Positions 33,235 through 45,242 of a stretch of 64,000 nt of DNA are shown here, in pieces. Under the pieces are notes generated by a model. That model saw only the letters and a program-made list of their open reading frames with translations, was not told the origin of the DNA and searched no databases. Location: assembly GCF_043290135.1 (NCBI RefSeq), contig NC_134707.1, forward strand, positions 69,803,906 through 69,867,905. Reading direction: 5' to 3'. How positions within the stretch are numbered: the first letter of the stretch is position 1; every line of letters starts with the position of its first letter. The position numbers and the translations under genes are program-made. The DNA is from Rhipicephalus microplus (taxonomy: Eukaryota; Arthropoda; Arachnida; Ixodida; Ixodidae).

Positions 33235-34185
33235 ATATAAAAAATGGCAGCATATCCACGGAGTGAATAATGAAGAGTGGGGCGAAGCATTTGTCCGTCC
33301 ATTCGTCATTGCTTCCGTCCATCCATGTGTCCGTCTGTGTGACCGTCCACGCATCCATCCGCCCATCCGTGCGTGCGTCTGTTCGTGCATCCGTCCCTGC
33401 GTTCGTCCATGCATCTGCCCCTGCGTCCGTTCATGCGTCCATTCATGAATCTGTCTGTGTGTCCGTTCGTCCATCTATTGAACACTCCAAGTACCACCAT
33501 CTTGCATCTTTTCATCATATATTCCTCATATAGAAGCACCACTACCCAGCGGACATTCCAAGGACTGAACGAGAGGAGGCCCACGCACACTTTCTTATGG
33601 CTTGCACTTTGGGTCTTCTTCCCACCTTTAACCACATGCAAAGAAGTTACGCCCACCGAGTATAACGTAGCAACCATTTCCTGTCAGGTAGTGCTCAATG
33701 TACATGCCAATGGCTGCTAATTGGAAATGAGAGGCAGGAAAATTCAGCTTTTACTTTCTTACGGCTTGCGCTTCGTATCTAGTTCCCACCTTTACCCACG
33801 TCGAGCTCATGATATATACTAGTTCGTTGTATTTATGGCACTGCGGCTTAACGCTCACCATACCTTTCTAAAGCTAAAGAGATAACACCCAGCGAGTATA
33901 ACGTAGCAACCCTTTCTTGTCAGATAGTGCTCAATGTACATGCCAATAGCTGCTAATGGGGATCGCAGCATGCGCGTTAACTAAAAACCGAATGCTCCTG
34001 TTTTTCATTCCCCCTTCGCAGCCATTGGCATGTACATTGAGTGCCATATTTCATTGTTCAGCAACGCACAGCAGAAATCTCTCTGCGGAACCACTTTGGA
34101 GGTCAAAATTTTATACTTTTTACACACTACAACGGCTACGAGGGACGAACGGGTGCCACTATAGAAAGCTTCGCCCCTAAAAGAG
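33235..34185 (-). mobile_element. ~1-kb repeat, copy B, inverted
   Basis: Reverse complement of copy A at 24733-25755 across its length, with the GTCCGTCC/CATGCGTCC minisatellite at 33290-33475. The left end has GTGGGGCGAAGCATTT and the right end GAAAGCTTCGCCCCTAAAA, so GGGGCGAAGC occurs inverted at both ends and may be the TIR. It is absent from the corresponding part of duplication copy 1, so it inserted after the duplication. No transposase. Confidence 0.74.
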
Positions 34186-37061
34186 TAAGTCACGAAAACA
34201 CTTGTGTACCAAGTAAACTAGAATAAATGAGGTGTACTGACAGTGGTTTAGGTTTATAATATAAAACAATTCGTGGATACTCCAAAAATAACTAATTTCA
34301 AATACTACTGGTACAGACGTCGTTATTTCTACATTGTTGGCAGCTTTGCCCATTTCCGTTTACCATATCATCTGAAAACCAAATTCCCGAATTAGCACAA
34401 AAGTACTTTTTTGAAAGCGTACAAGATATAACTACTATATACGCTGGAAGGGTTCCGTGCGTGCACCGGTTACACAAGAATCGTGAGGTATTGAAGTAGG
34501 CGTTAGCTGAAAACTCAGATGCTATTTCTTACTAATCCACTAAGCAGTGGCCGAATAAGTGCAAGAGCAATCAGACACTTTATGTGACCTTTGTGTGTTG
34601 CCCGTGCCTAGCGTTTTGAAGTATTTTTCTACCAAGAAACACAAAAATGCTTTAGCACGGAAGTTACATAGTAATTCAACTTTACCTACATGCCGACGCT
34701 ACGTCGATGCCATCAAGAAAGCAATACCTCATAAATTCGTTTAAGGATACGCTATAGAGATGGTGACTCGGCTCATAACGAACACAAAATGTTGGTGCAA
34801 GCCTGCCTTCGAGCTCTATTTACAGCAGTTCTTGCAAGTATTTCCCCAAAGCAGGGTGTTTATTTATTTGAAGCCTTGACATATCATGCTCCTGTCCACA
34901 AGCAGTGAAGCTATTTTGTGGAATAAATTATTAAATACACTTGCCAAACAGGATGTGTTGCGTCGTATTTCACAAGCTAGAAAACTGTTCCTCGCCCCCT
35001 TTAACGCCATTTAGAAGTGCACTTTGGATGCATCTGTACATTTGTATGTACATAGAGAAATTACATCAGCACTTGTTTTACCTTCTAAAAAGATTCCCGT
35101 GATAGTGTCTAGACTGTGCACGCAACTATTCAGAAACTTCCGGAACCTCGCTGACGCTAATCTGCAGAAGCCGCCTGGCCGAGAAGGTTTGAGGTGACGC
35201 GTAATGCAATATTGTTATTGCTTCTTCCTAACCTCCTCCAGCTGCATTCGTGGCAAATGATGCTGTGAGCGAACCGAGTGGGTACGGGTGCGGCTGGCAC
35301 GACAAAGGCGAGGATTTGCGACTCGTTTGTTTACCCGCCTGTCGCTATGTTGGGACGCAATGAACATTCATAAACTCGCGCAGGGCTCCTGAGGACATTT
35401 GGCGTCTGGTTTTGGCTGGCAAAATGACAGATCAACATTCATTGCTAGTTTTTCTTTGTACTTTGTTCCTGGATCTGTTCCACTAGTAGCAATTGTAACG
35501 GAAGCACTCCGCCAGAAAGTGTTAAAAATTAGTTTCCGACCTGCGATACCAGAACGATGGCATATGATCGTGTCAATAAGATTTGAGCGAAGAAAAAATA
35601 ACATCAAGAATTACATGTGAAGCTCTAATAAGATCTGGTAGTCAAGATAATATTATGAATAGCGGATCTTTGCTGAGGTGCTCCACATTTAGACAACAAA
35701 ACGAAGTGGTCGTTAAGTGATTGATTCGCATGAATCATAAATATTCCCCGATTTGCAATTTATTTCGTAATCTTTTGGCCACGGAGTGGTAGTTGGTGAG
35801 AGGTTTAGTGCTTGATTATGTTGAATTCTTTCTTGATCAAACGCTAGGACATAGTAATGTCTCCGATCGTTCTCGTGGCAAGTAAGGCACATGACCACAC
35901 CAGCCTATAGCATCTCGTGGTTGCTAACATTTCCGGCTCCACAAATTGAAGTAGTATAATCGACCAGTTGCCCATACAATAACGGTTCTGGTACTTCTGT
36001 AGCTGACCAGTAAACACAATGTCAGTGATAGTGTATTACTAAAATACAACACCATGTAAAACAATCCTATAAAAAGGGCGAAATATGAACGCACCAAGCC
36101 AAGCAGATTTTTCTTTGCAAATTTTACCACACAAAATGGCGTGTAATATTAGGGTCCTTCGATTTGTTACACCAACATATTGACAACAAATGCAAATTGT
36201 CAAGCGTAGAATAGAAGAAGAAATGCTGGGTTTATTGGCACGAACGCAGATGAGTCGCTAAGCCCACCCACATTGCCGATTTTGTACATTCTTCATTTTC
36301 GAGACACCTATGATCTGTGCTCCATTGGGAAAACTTTGGCACTCCTCGTTTACAACGACTACGGTGCCGGCCAATCTTCCAGAGAATCCTTCTTTTGTCG
36401 CCGCTTCACTTAGCAATGCCGAGTTAGTACTAGGTTCTTCAGAGCATAGTTTGCTCTAAACAGACGCAAGCAGTGTTCAAAATTTGAACTGTTGCCAAGC
36501 CTAACTTAGGCAATGTAGATGAGTGGGAAACGGGAAAAAGAATAACACAAGTTCTGAATGCTTCTATTCAGGGAGCCGTCTATTTGCGGACTGCTGCGTC
36601 TTCGGTAGTCATCATATTCCGCAAGCTGCTAACAGGTTTGCGTCAGAAGGTGAAAAGAAAGCAGACAGCAAAAATGAAAACATCAGTATTCGGCAGATCC
36701 CACGTACCTGGAAATTGACGTTATGCAAAGCATGCGGAGGGAAGGTGACCGTACTGCAATTTCGAGCAACACGTCATGAAATGACGCTAAATATATGTAC
36801 AATTGTTCCACGAGAAGATATATGTTTAAGAGTTGCAGATGTTTATATAACCAGTTGTTTGCACTTGCGCAACGATGCCAACTGGAGCATGCGTATTAGC
36901 AACACCTGAAGCTGGTATGAAGGGCTGATGCTCGCGAGGATGCTGGTGCTGGACACTACTACATAAATAAAATTCAGCGCATGGCAACTAACCACAATTG
37001 ACGTTAACGTGACGTGACGGCTGTATCAAAAGAGTACATAGTTAATGTTTATAAAATTACA

Positions 37062-37331
37062 TACACTCTGAAAAAATATCAAGTGAAAAGGATGTCTTTT
37101 TGTCCCACAACAATTATCGTCATCAGGCTTGCGTGCGCTTCCTTTCTTGAAAACTTGGCGCTGGCCACATTCCTGTCGAGAATGCAATGTAACCCTGATA
37201 ATGGGCATGTTGATCGTGACCGGAATGTACCGTGCGCGGAGCGATAGCGCAAGGATGGAACGCAATATAGATGACGGTTATTGTTGTGGGACAAAAAGAC
37301 ACCCCTTTTACTCGCTCTTTTTTAAAGTGTA
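37062..37331. mobile_element. 270-bp MITE with long imperfect TIRs
   Basis: The left arm includes GTCTTTTTGTCCCACAACAA (37094-37113); the same 20-mer appears reverse-complemented at the right end. Similarity extends outwards to TACACT at 37062 and AGTGTA at 37331 and inwards to CGTCATC, giving arms of about 58 bp. The interior has no transposase. TA-type ends would fit a Tc1/mariner-like MITE. Confidence 0.83.
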
Positions 37332-37596
37332 GGCAGCAGTTTACCCGCCATTGACGTTTCACGAAGATTAGCGTCTATTTGAAAAGTAGTTCCGAGACCT
37401 GGCGCAGCTCTGTGGTAATATGCCTCAATGCCACGCAGAATAGTTGGGTTTGATTCCAGCTGGGACTCTGACATTTATTCTTTCCATTCGTCGAGTCGAC
37501 GCTACTGATGTCGGGTATTTCTTACCGCTCACTCCTTGCAACTTTCTAAGCGCGTTCTCGTCGTTCCTGGATAGATACTAAGTGTCCATCATCTGC

Positions 37597-37645
37597 GGCA
37601 CATACCCACTTACACGCGACACATACCCGCGCGTGGGTATGTGCC
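37597..37645. repeat. 13-bp perfect inverted repeat
   Basis: GGCACATACCCAC (37597-37609) pairs exactly with 37633-37645. A second near-palindrome ACATACCC/GGGTATGT is nested inside. Confidence 0.88.
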
Positions 37646-37802
37646 ACTGTCCGGTCGGAAAATTTGACGACGTATGCGACGGCGTTGTGACATTCATGTC
37701 TTGACCAGCACATCATATTCGTCGGTATTGTCTTACCCTCCCTTGCTAACTTTGGTTCACATCAAGTTAAGGGGGTGACCGCGAGAGCACCCAAACGTGA
37801 GC

Positions 37803-37812
37803 GGCTAGATAA

Positions 37813-37897
<85 letters not shown>

Positions 37898-37950
37898 CTC
37901 AAAGTCAGCGGAGTTCGCTAAGAAATGTTTCACATCTAATATTTGTTTAC
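37803..37950. repeat. (GATA)n tract plus composite-repeat terminal module
   Basis: About 22 GATA units are followed by ATCTCAAAGTCAGCGGAGTT and CGCTAAGAAATGTTTCACAT, the same end module as at 23697-23745. The 147-bp units are missing or unrecognisable here. Confidence 0.85.
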
Positions 37951-40900
37951 GAGCGAAGCACCATATGGTTGAGGATAGTCCGCCCTTGTTCGTCATGTCC
38001 GTTGTCACGGGGAGGTTCGTGGATGTCAGACATAAAAAAGGCAATGTGTACCTTAGGACGCCTCTCTGCCGTCTACTCTCACTGTTCGCTGTCTAGGTAA
38101 ATAAAAAACACAAACGGTTGCTACAGTTGATGCATGTCTGTAAGTGGTTGAAAACGTTTACAATGGAAGAGCAACCATACTTGTGGTTAACAATATAAAG
38201 TGCCCAGAAGCCCGAACCTTTTATACCTGTTGGTGACTTCAACATAGCCATTATGAAACGTAAGACCTAGCATAGTCGTGTTCTGGCAATGTGACTTTGT
38301 CACTCGGCTTACATAACGTGGGGACGCGCTAGACCAAAATGTGGTTATTCACCCTAACTATACTCACAGCATCGTCTATTCATTGTGAAGATGCACAGAT
38401 TTTTTATGCAGCGCGATAGAGCTCCTCAGGTGTGCACACCGTAGGAATACATTGGTGTTTATTATGATCGGTGTTTAATGTTGATGTCATAATCACGTTT
38501 TATGCGTCAGCATACGAAATCTTTTCTTCTTTTTCAGGAAAGTTTGCCGAATTTTTCGTCTGCCTACTATTTATGAGATGACGTCACAATCGTTGAAAAA
38601 AAGTGCATTTTACTGAACACTCTTGAGACCGATTAGAGCAGTTTTTCTGACAATTTATTAGGTTGCGGAGCGATCTCCTTTAATACGGTGCTTCATTGAA
38701 TAAATGCTCAAGGCTCGGTACGCAAAGAGAGATTTACACCAGACAAAGCGTATCGTGCCGTTTTACTTTTGCCTATTTTTTGCTTCAAAGCAGTTTTGCT
38801 GATTGTTCCTTGTTCATCCCAGACCAGAAAGAAAAAAAGAACAACTATGACCATGTTCAACATGTATGCGCTACAGAAATTTAGTTCATGCAAGTACACC
38901 ACTGGTCGTCTAAAAATAAACAAGAGGCCCGGCAAATTAGTATGCAGCACAACAACTTTTGCAGCTTATCAGCAAACTACCTTCATAATGAAGGCGTATA
39001 TGCCACAGTAATCGGGCAACTTTTTCTACACAAAGCTTCCATTGAAAAGGACATAGGCAAAGTTAGCACACTAAAGAGCGACGGCGACGAACCTGGAACC
39101 CCGATAAGTAGAACGAGAGAACAACAGTATGTCACGAAGCAGGCAACGGCGGCTGCGAGGATACCTTGAAGCAATTGAAAGCCTTCACCAACGAAGATGT
39201 AGCCGCGTTTTGAATGCGCAGCAGTTTAAGGCGGTACTGTTGTCCGTCCTCGGGGTGTGGCACCCACACCACCACTGAGCATGCGCATTCCCCGTCTTCT
39301 CATGCCTCTTCTACGCTCCTCCCTTTTCTCTCCCGAGTCGGCAGTAAAAGCAGGCTAACGCTTCCTCAGTGCACATGATGACTTCGTAGCCGTAAAAGCG
39401 GTCTTGCGTCCTTCCATGCTTTCGTGAGACAGAGCCCGTCTGCTTTGGTTATCGCGTGATCACGGTCGATGTCTCTGGCATGTGCGAAGAGGGGCCGTCT
39501 GTGTAGCAGTTCTATAGATAGTCTAGTCCATTTTGGTGTCCACTTGTGGAAAAGTGCGAAAGTAACGCTCAGTAACTGTGGCGACATGGTGGTTGTGGAG
39601 GCATTTCAATTGCTCCTTCATGTTCTTCTCCACGTTGTCGTTCTCATAGGGGAAGCGATGGTCAGCGGCAGAGTTAGTCATGGAGAAATTATAAATGCTG
39701 GTGCGGCTGCTTAAGGCGTTGTGCACAAGCTTCTGTGGGTGCTGTTTTAAGTCTCCACACTGCTTCACAACCACACATAGTTCCCTGCGGCGCGAAATGA
39801 TGGTATATTTCATTTGTGACGCGGCAGTTCGACCCAAACCTTCCTGCACAGAGAATCAACAAATAAAAAACCTGGTCTCACCTACCTAAAGCCTATAAAC
39901 GACATAAAAGCCACCTAGAACGAACCGACATCGCCTAGCAAAGGCCTACAAGTAACTCAAAGGTAACCATATTAGTCGTGAAAATCGTCAAGTTTCGCTG
40001 TTTCAAGATTTGTGTGGCTCAGCACATGCTCTACCAGTACGTTTTTTGGGTTAGGTTTTTTTCCGCGTTTCCTTTCATTTACAACACTTATCCGTGTGTC
40101 TACAAGATGTCTGAAAGTGTATTCTACAAGGAAGAATATAGCTGTCGAAAATATATTTATTATTCGTCAATATATCCAGCCCGTGATTGCTTATATATAC
40201 AAAAATTTGTAACGCAGGCTCCTTTTACGTTTCATATTTGTTCCTTGTGAATATTTACCTAAATGATCGAATTCATACTCCAGCGTGCTCTGAAGTTTCT
40301 TTCGCAACTGAGAAGCTGGTCGCCATAGTTTTATGGCTGACACTGGAATGCAGGTAACGTTAACCATTATCATCCGAACATTCAATTCGTAACAATTTCG
40401 TCCAAAATACAGGTCAATAAATCATCGAGCATGCGATGAAATTGGTTCAAAGCAAGTAGTGCCACTGTGTCTACCATCGGGGTTACCCTTTTTTCCTGCC
40501 ACGGTTCAAAAAGAGCAATATTAGGCTACTGCCAAAAGACGAGCAGAACTTCATACCCCACCAGAATAAATAAACTTTGCGGGTACAGTGACCTAACCCA
40601 ACGCTCACGTTATTTGATCTATAGCCTGAGCGTCTCGCGCCCTGTATGACACCACTCCCTCGTTCGTACAAGCTAACGCAATCAATATTGCGACACATAA
40701 CTCTTTGGGTGGCGGATGGTGCAATCCAGGCACGATCAAACCCACGTCCCCTTTGCGAAACAGTGCTCGCCTGCTCATATGGGCCTTACTTTCCATGCGT
40801 CAAATGTAATCATAGGTAATCACAGGAGCACTTACCATGAACCATTGTTGCAGAAGTGAAGGAAAGCAACGCGATAATGAAACCACAAAGATAGCCGGAG

Positions 40901-42350
40901 ACGTAGCTGGCTACTGAATCACGAGAAGACCATCGGGGACACTATGGTGTGGCATATTTACCGAAGCCCCTCATTTGAAGTCTTAGGTGATTAAGTAGAT
41001 TGTAATTATACTTTGAGGCATAATGGAATTCCTTTTCCTGAACACTGCCTCTAATTCACCAACAACAATTTATCTTCCAGCACCACGAAGGCAGGGCAAC
41101 GCAGAAAAAGGCGGAGGATTTGAAATAACGAAAGGTGTTTCTTTGTTATTTTTATGTTACTTTGCGAAATATCGGCTTGACAGTACTTCAAATAGTTCAC
41201 CGTATTTACTGCGCAAAGCAATTAACTGATGACGTGTAATTAGCTCCACAATACAGCCACCCTAATCTTGAGTGGCGATACGCTGGTTATATTTAAAGTG
41301 ACCCCAAGCCAGAGCAACAAAACCAACAAACGTTAAATTGATTCACAAAGTACTGCTGATTATGAGAGTTTCATTCACATTTGTTTTCCATGTAAAAGTC
41401 ACTTTGCAGTGTAGACGCCATTCTGAGTACAGACAGTGTGTTTCAACTCAAACAAAGCGTGACTATGCATGCCCCCTAAATACATCAAGTAACGAGTTGT
41501 ATCTAGGGACCGATGCTCAAAAGGACGATTGTGTAATCGTGATTGATATTACCGCGAGGCAGATCAATAGAAAACCTTACGTTCATATGAAACAAAAAAA
41601 GACATTGTTTTGTTGGATACTTAAACAAGTAATGGAGGTAAAAATAAATACATCAGCGGCAACTTGACTTTTTAAGCCACTTTTTATGGCTTTGATACCT
41701 TCAATACTCATTTTATGCTGGTTTTTGTAGTACACCACTCTCCGTTCATGTATTTCTTTCAGTACATGTGGTGTACTAGGGCTGCTTTATTACTGAAACG
41801 ATCCAGCTGCCTTTAAACTTTCTTGATAGTGACATTTAAATATTTAAGCTCAGAGCCCACCATCAATGCACACATGCTAAATTACGCCACATAGACAGCG
41901 ACACTGTCGTACATTCAGCGATAAATCTACCAGTGAAAACCGAGCAAGCATCAAAGAAGAAAATTTGCGAAGAATGGACAACGCACCAAGAAAGAACATT
42001 AATAAGGCCATCTGGCTGTGATAAACGTAGCACTGATGTGTGAAGTGTTTAGCGCTGCTACTAAAAGCGTTACTGCAAGTAATGGGAACATGCTGGTTTA
42101 ATGAAACATTAGCACTTTGCTTTGGCTCACCTTCTTTCAAGTGAGCCATCACATCGTGATCTTTCTCTATATAATATGTCACCAACAGATGTCGCCTATG
42201 GAAGTCGTGATGGCGTTGTGACACGTTATCTGCGTACAGCAGGAACTCTAAAGGCAAAAAAGGGAAAGGGTGAGGTAGAGCAGTGATCAACGTATTAAAA
42301 TATTTACTCTGTTGATATTTTCTTGCCCTGTACAAATGCATTATAAAGCA

Positions 42351-43420
42351 AGCGGATGTACGGCAAATGATCTTTCCTTGAAACCTCAAAGATTAGGTAT
42401 GGGTGTAACTTTTTTTTGCTTAGCATGTCTGAAACGTAGGAAGCAACAATAAAATAAAATGATTTGGTTTTTTTAAAAACATTAGGTTCGAACTTCCAAC
42501 CATTCGCAAATAAAAAAAATTGATTTTCCACCACAGCGTGCGACTGTACGCAGTACGCCAGAGTACGTATCCAGCGGCCGCGAGTGAGCAAAGATGAAAG
42601 TGTAGTATCTGCCCTCTTCTCCATGCGTTAGCAAGAATTCTGTGCTGTCTTCAGCTATTTTTAGGGACGAAGCTTCTTAGGATGTCTGCCGTTTCCTTCT
42701 CCGTTTGTATTGGTGTATATGTAGCCACCTCTAGTTTGGGAATTTCTCACTAGATGTCATTGTGTGTATATGTACTTTACAACTATATATATATAGAATA
42801 AATAGGATAGATGACACTGTTTTAATAAGAAATTTACAGCATAAGCACGCAGTGAATGATGACGACTGGGGTGCAGCGTCTGTCCGTCTGATGCGTGCTC
42901 TAGTGTATTAGGAGCGCACGGACGTAAAGATAGACAGAGTGAAGGACAGATGGACCGATGGAGGTATAGAGTGATAGACAGACAGATGCTTGTCCCCACC
43001 GATCATCATTCACTACACGGTTATTCAATGAGCGGACACTGTCAACAATCGACGCGGTATTTCAGTAGGAGGTTTAAATTTTAGCGTATTTTGCAATGTG
43101 TGGTTACGTTTCGCAAAGGTACACATACAGGAAAAGATGGGCTGTGGGACTGGCCGACGTCTCGTATAAGCAGTGGGTCTTCGTACTAACTTCAGAAAAG
43201 GAGAGGTGCTTGAACTTGATGTTAAGGTCAGACGCACCTTCATCATTCATCAATTTCATAGAAACGTTTATCGGCAGTGCAATAAGATAAGCCGAGTAGC
43301 ACGAGCATAGGCAATGTACAGCGAAAGGTGTTATGACATCTAAACTTGGGTCACGTGTGGTGTCGTGGTTGTCTGCCGTCACCGTTGTCCGTAATCGTTA
43401 TCGCGAAACGCGAAAAAAAT
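42351..43420. other. Intergenic with a small TIR-flanked repeat
   Basis: No gene recognised. 42850-43014 is bounded by GCAGTGAATGATGACGACTG and, inverted, by GTAGTGAATGATGATCGGTG. Both resemble the outer end of the 1-kb repeat (GGAGTGAATAATGAAG...GGGGCGAAGC), so it looks like a deleted derivative of that family. A TTAGGGACGAAGCTTC motif at 42660 may belong to the other end. Confidence 0.5.
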
Positions 43421-43434
43421 CCTTGTACCAAGGA

Positions 43435-43497
43435 CTCAGTGGGACTCGAACCCTGGTCTACTGCGTGCCAGCCCAGTATTCTACCACTTAGCCACAC
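43435..43497 (-). mobile_element. tRNA-Gly-like SINE head
   Basis: The minus strand has GTGGCTAAGTGGTAGAATAC (box A), a loop resembling the GCC anticodon region of tRNA-Gly, and a perfect box B, GGTTCGAGTCC. It lacks a pairing acceptor stem and CCA-proximal context and is followed by GAGTCCTTGG and an A-rich run, so a SINE head is more likely than a working tRNA. Confidence 0.6.
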
Positions 43498-43499
43498 AA

Positions 43500-43985
43500 G
43501 TTTTTTTTCTTTATCAACTTAGCCACGCAAGTGTTTCGGACTTGTTCCAAAACTTGCCTTAGGCAGGCTTCAGGCAGGAAAGACTTGCATTAGGCAGGAA
43601 AGTTATCGCGTTCATATAAGTAACAAAGCGTTTTAGAACAGCAAAAGAAAAATGAGGCGTCAACACGAATAGCGTAACCAGTGGGTCGTCTAATGACCCA
43701 ACCCAATACAAAAGCTTGCTCTTGATCACCCATTAACTGTTGCGCATAAATACTTAAGGCAATTTGCTCATCGTCGTCAGCCACTGCACGAACAATTGGC
43801 ACTAATTCCTTGCAAGTGTTCAGTGGATACAACGCTTCTTAGAAGAATGACGAAAAATAGCACAGCGGACGCTTGTCTACTACACAGATATGATTATTAA
43901 TAATGCGGTAGTGGGTACCCAGCAAGTGCGCTTGCAGTAGTTACCCGATGAGCCAGACTAGACAAGGCTCTGAAAGGCCGGTCTT
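43500..43985. other. Intergenic, nothing recognised
   Basis: A short minus-strand frame at 43590-43832 has no recognisable motif. A repeat of the word TTAGCCACGCAAG follows the SINE head at about 43521. Confidence 0.5.
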
Positions 43986-43989
43986 GTCT

Positions 43990-44750
43990 GCTGTGCTTTC
44001 CGCGCAGGCCTGCTGTTTTTAAAGATGTCATGAATGTACATAATTTTTGTGGACGATGCCGAGTATGTATGCACGGGTGAATTTGCAGTCTCTGCAGTTA
44101 ACGACAAGGGTGAACTTCTTTTTGCACCTTTGGTAAGAAATTTCATGGTCGATGCTGCTGTGCAGGCTGCCGTCATAATAGCGATGTTAGATCCACAACG
44201 AAAGGCTACCTACGAACTCCCGCGTGGTGGTCGAAGCATTCACCTCATGCCTCGTGGCTACAGAAGTAGAAGCGAAGTTAAAAAGAGAACTGTGTTCCTG
44301 CACCTGCCCATCACATCATTTCATTCCGAGTCAGCATGGCAGATGACATGCTACTGGGTCACCTAAACCATAATGAAATTGCCCACCACCGTGGGCGAGA
44401 ACTCACGCACTTCAATGGAGGTGCGACATGTACAAGTTCATAAACTATTGGGCACGGTGACCCTCTCCCTGCGTTTCATTGAATTACAGATCAATGCAGA
44501 GGATGTTTCCCTCGATGTGTTTCCTTAAGAGGCTCCACATGGGAATAGATCCTCATTGCCCAGATAGCCGGGTAGACTTTTGTACTTTAGCCCAGATGCT
44601 GTTGCAGTGCCCGTGTTAAAGGACTTCAACAGCCGCGAGGACTGAGAGAAGGCCATAATGAGTTCCAGACTGGAAGAGCAATCCAAGACCGTCCAGAGGG
44701 CTCATGACAGAGCATAGAGGCAAGGCATCCCGGCTTTAACATAGCATTAG
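43990..44750 (+). pseudogene. LINE RNase H and C-terminal fragment (LINE E), decayed
   Basis: The frame from 44034 reads IIFVDDAEY, FAVSAVNDKGELL and a VDAAVQAAVIIAML block, which match the first two RNase H blocks of I-like LINEs, though the second acidic residue (Glu) looks lost. After frame changes come VVVEAFTSCLVATE (third block region), HNEIAHHRGRELT (last block), a weak Cys motif HCPDSRVDFCTLAQMLLQC and a C-terminal helix-like IMSSRLEEQSKTVQRAHDRA. At least three frame changes and several stops are needed. RT is absent, so it is 5'-truncated and dead. The assignment rests on block order. Confidence 0.62.
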
Positions 44751-44857
44751 CCGACAGCAAGCCCGGAGTTCTTTGTAGAACTGCACTGGCTCGCTCCTCA
44801 AGACTTCATATATTTATTTGCCTGTTTGTCTGACGGTCGGACATGTTCCGTAATGGC

Positions 44858-44858
44858 G

Positions 44859-44891
<33 letters not shown>

Positions 44892-44937
44892 CACACACAC
44901 ACACGCACACGCACACGCACACGCACGCACACACGCA
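44858..44937. repeat. (CA)n microsatellite
   Basis: CA run with CG-containing variants, ending at the first base of the gypsy 5' LTR. Thr-His frames across it are artefacts. Confidence 0.97.
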
Positions 44938-45020
44938 CCGTTATGCCTGCGAGTCCACAGCAAACGTCCATGCCTCTGAAAAAGGCAATATGTTTCAAGG
45001 CCAGCACGCGAGCCCGCCTG

Positions 45021-45028
45021 ACGCGAAC
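45021..45028. repeat. 8-bp target-site duplication of the P transposon
   Basis: ACGCGAAC at 45021-45028 recurs at 49701-49708. The uninterrupted site in the 3' LTR (53997-54004) has the sequence once. Eight bases is the P and hAT value. Confidence 0.93.
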
Positions 45029-45242
45029 GTCACCCCCGGAAAGTCTTTTCAGGCCTGCGCCCAGCAATCTGACGTCAGTTCCGCCCGGCTGACTCTCGGG
45101 AAAGCCGCAGCGGCAGCGAGCGCAGCGCGGGCGGCGTGGGTCAGTTCGGCGGCGTGGTGTTGACGGTGTTTCACGTTTGTTGCTTTCCGTTGTTGTTTTG
45201 CGGCAATTTCGTCTCCGTGCGTGATGCTGGAGTGATGCGACA

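Larger units (their letters stand above)
36600..40000. other. Extra sequence in duplication copy 2, no gene recognised
   Basis: Copy 1 has only about 440 bp here (5300-5740). The extra DNA includes a MITE, a 13-bp hairpin, a GATA tract with terminal module and a GC-richer block at 39180-39860, where overlapping minus-strand frames (39366-39587, 39523-39849) occur. I could not assign these; a decayed retroelement, possibly Penelope-like, is a guess. Confidence 0.45.
31800..42350 (+). repeat. Diverged segmental duplication, copy 2
   Basis: Counterpart of 1-13110; the matching blocks are listed there. It contains the inverted 1-kb repeat (33235-34185), a MITE (37062-37331), a GATA tract (37803-37896) and about 3 kb of extra sequence (36600-40000) without a match in copy 1. 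It lacks the I-like LINE A. Short frames such as 36523-36909 and 41877-42389 show no known domain. Confidence 0.7.

Noticed and set aside
39360..39420. Hammerhead ribozyme, as found in Penelope-like elements
   Set aside because: ATGATGAC and TAAAA words are present but no stem II pairs between them. A quick scan of CTGATGA sites on both strands (for example 5990-6030 and 27027) also gave no valid core.
43435..43497. Functional tRNA-Gly gene
   Set aside because: Good box A and box B but no paired acceptor stem, and it continues into SINE-like A-rich sequence.
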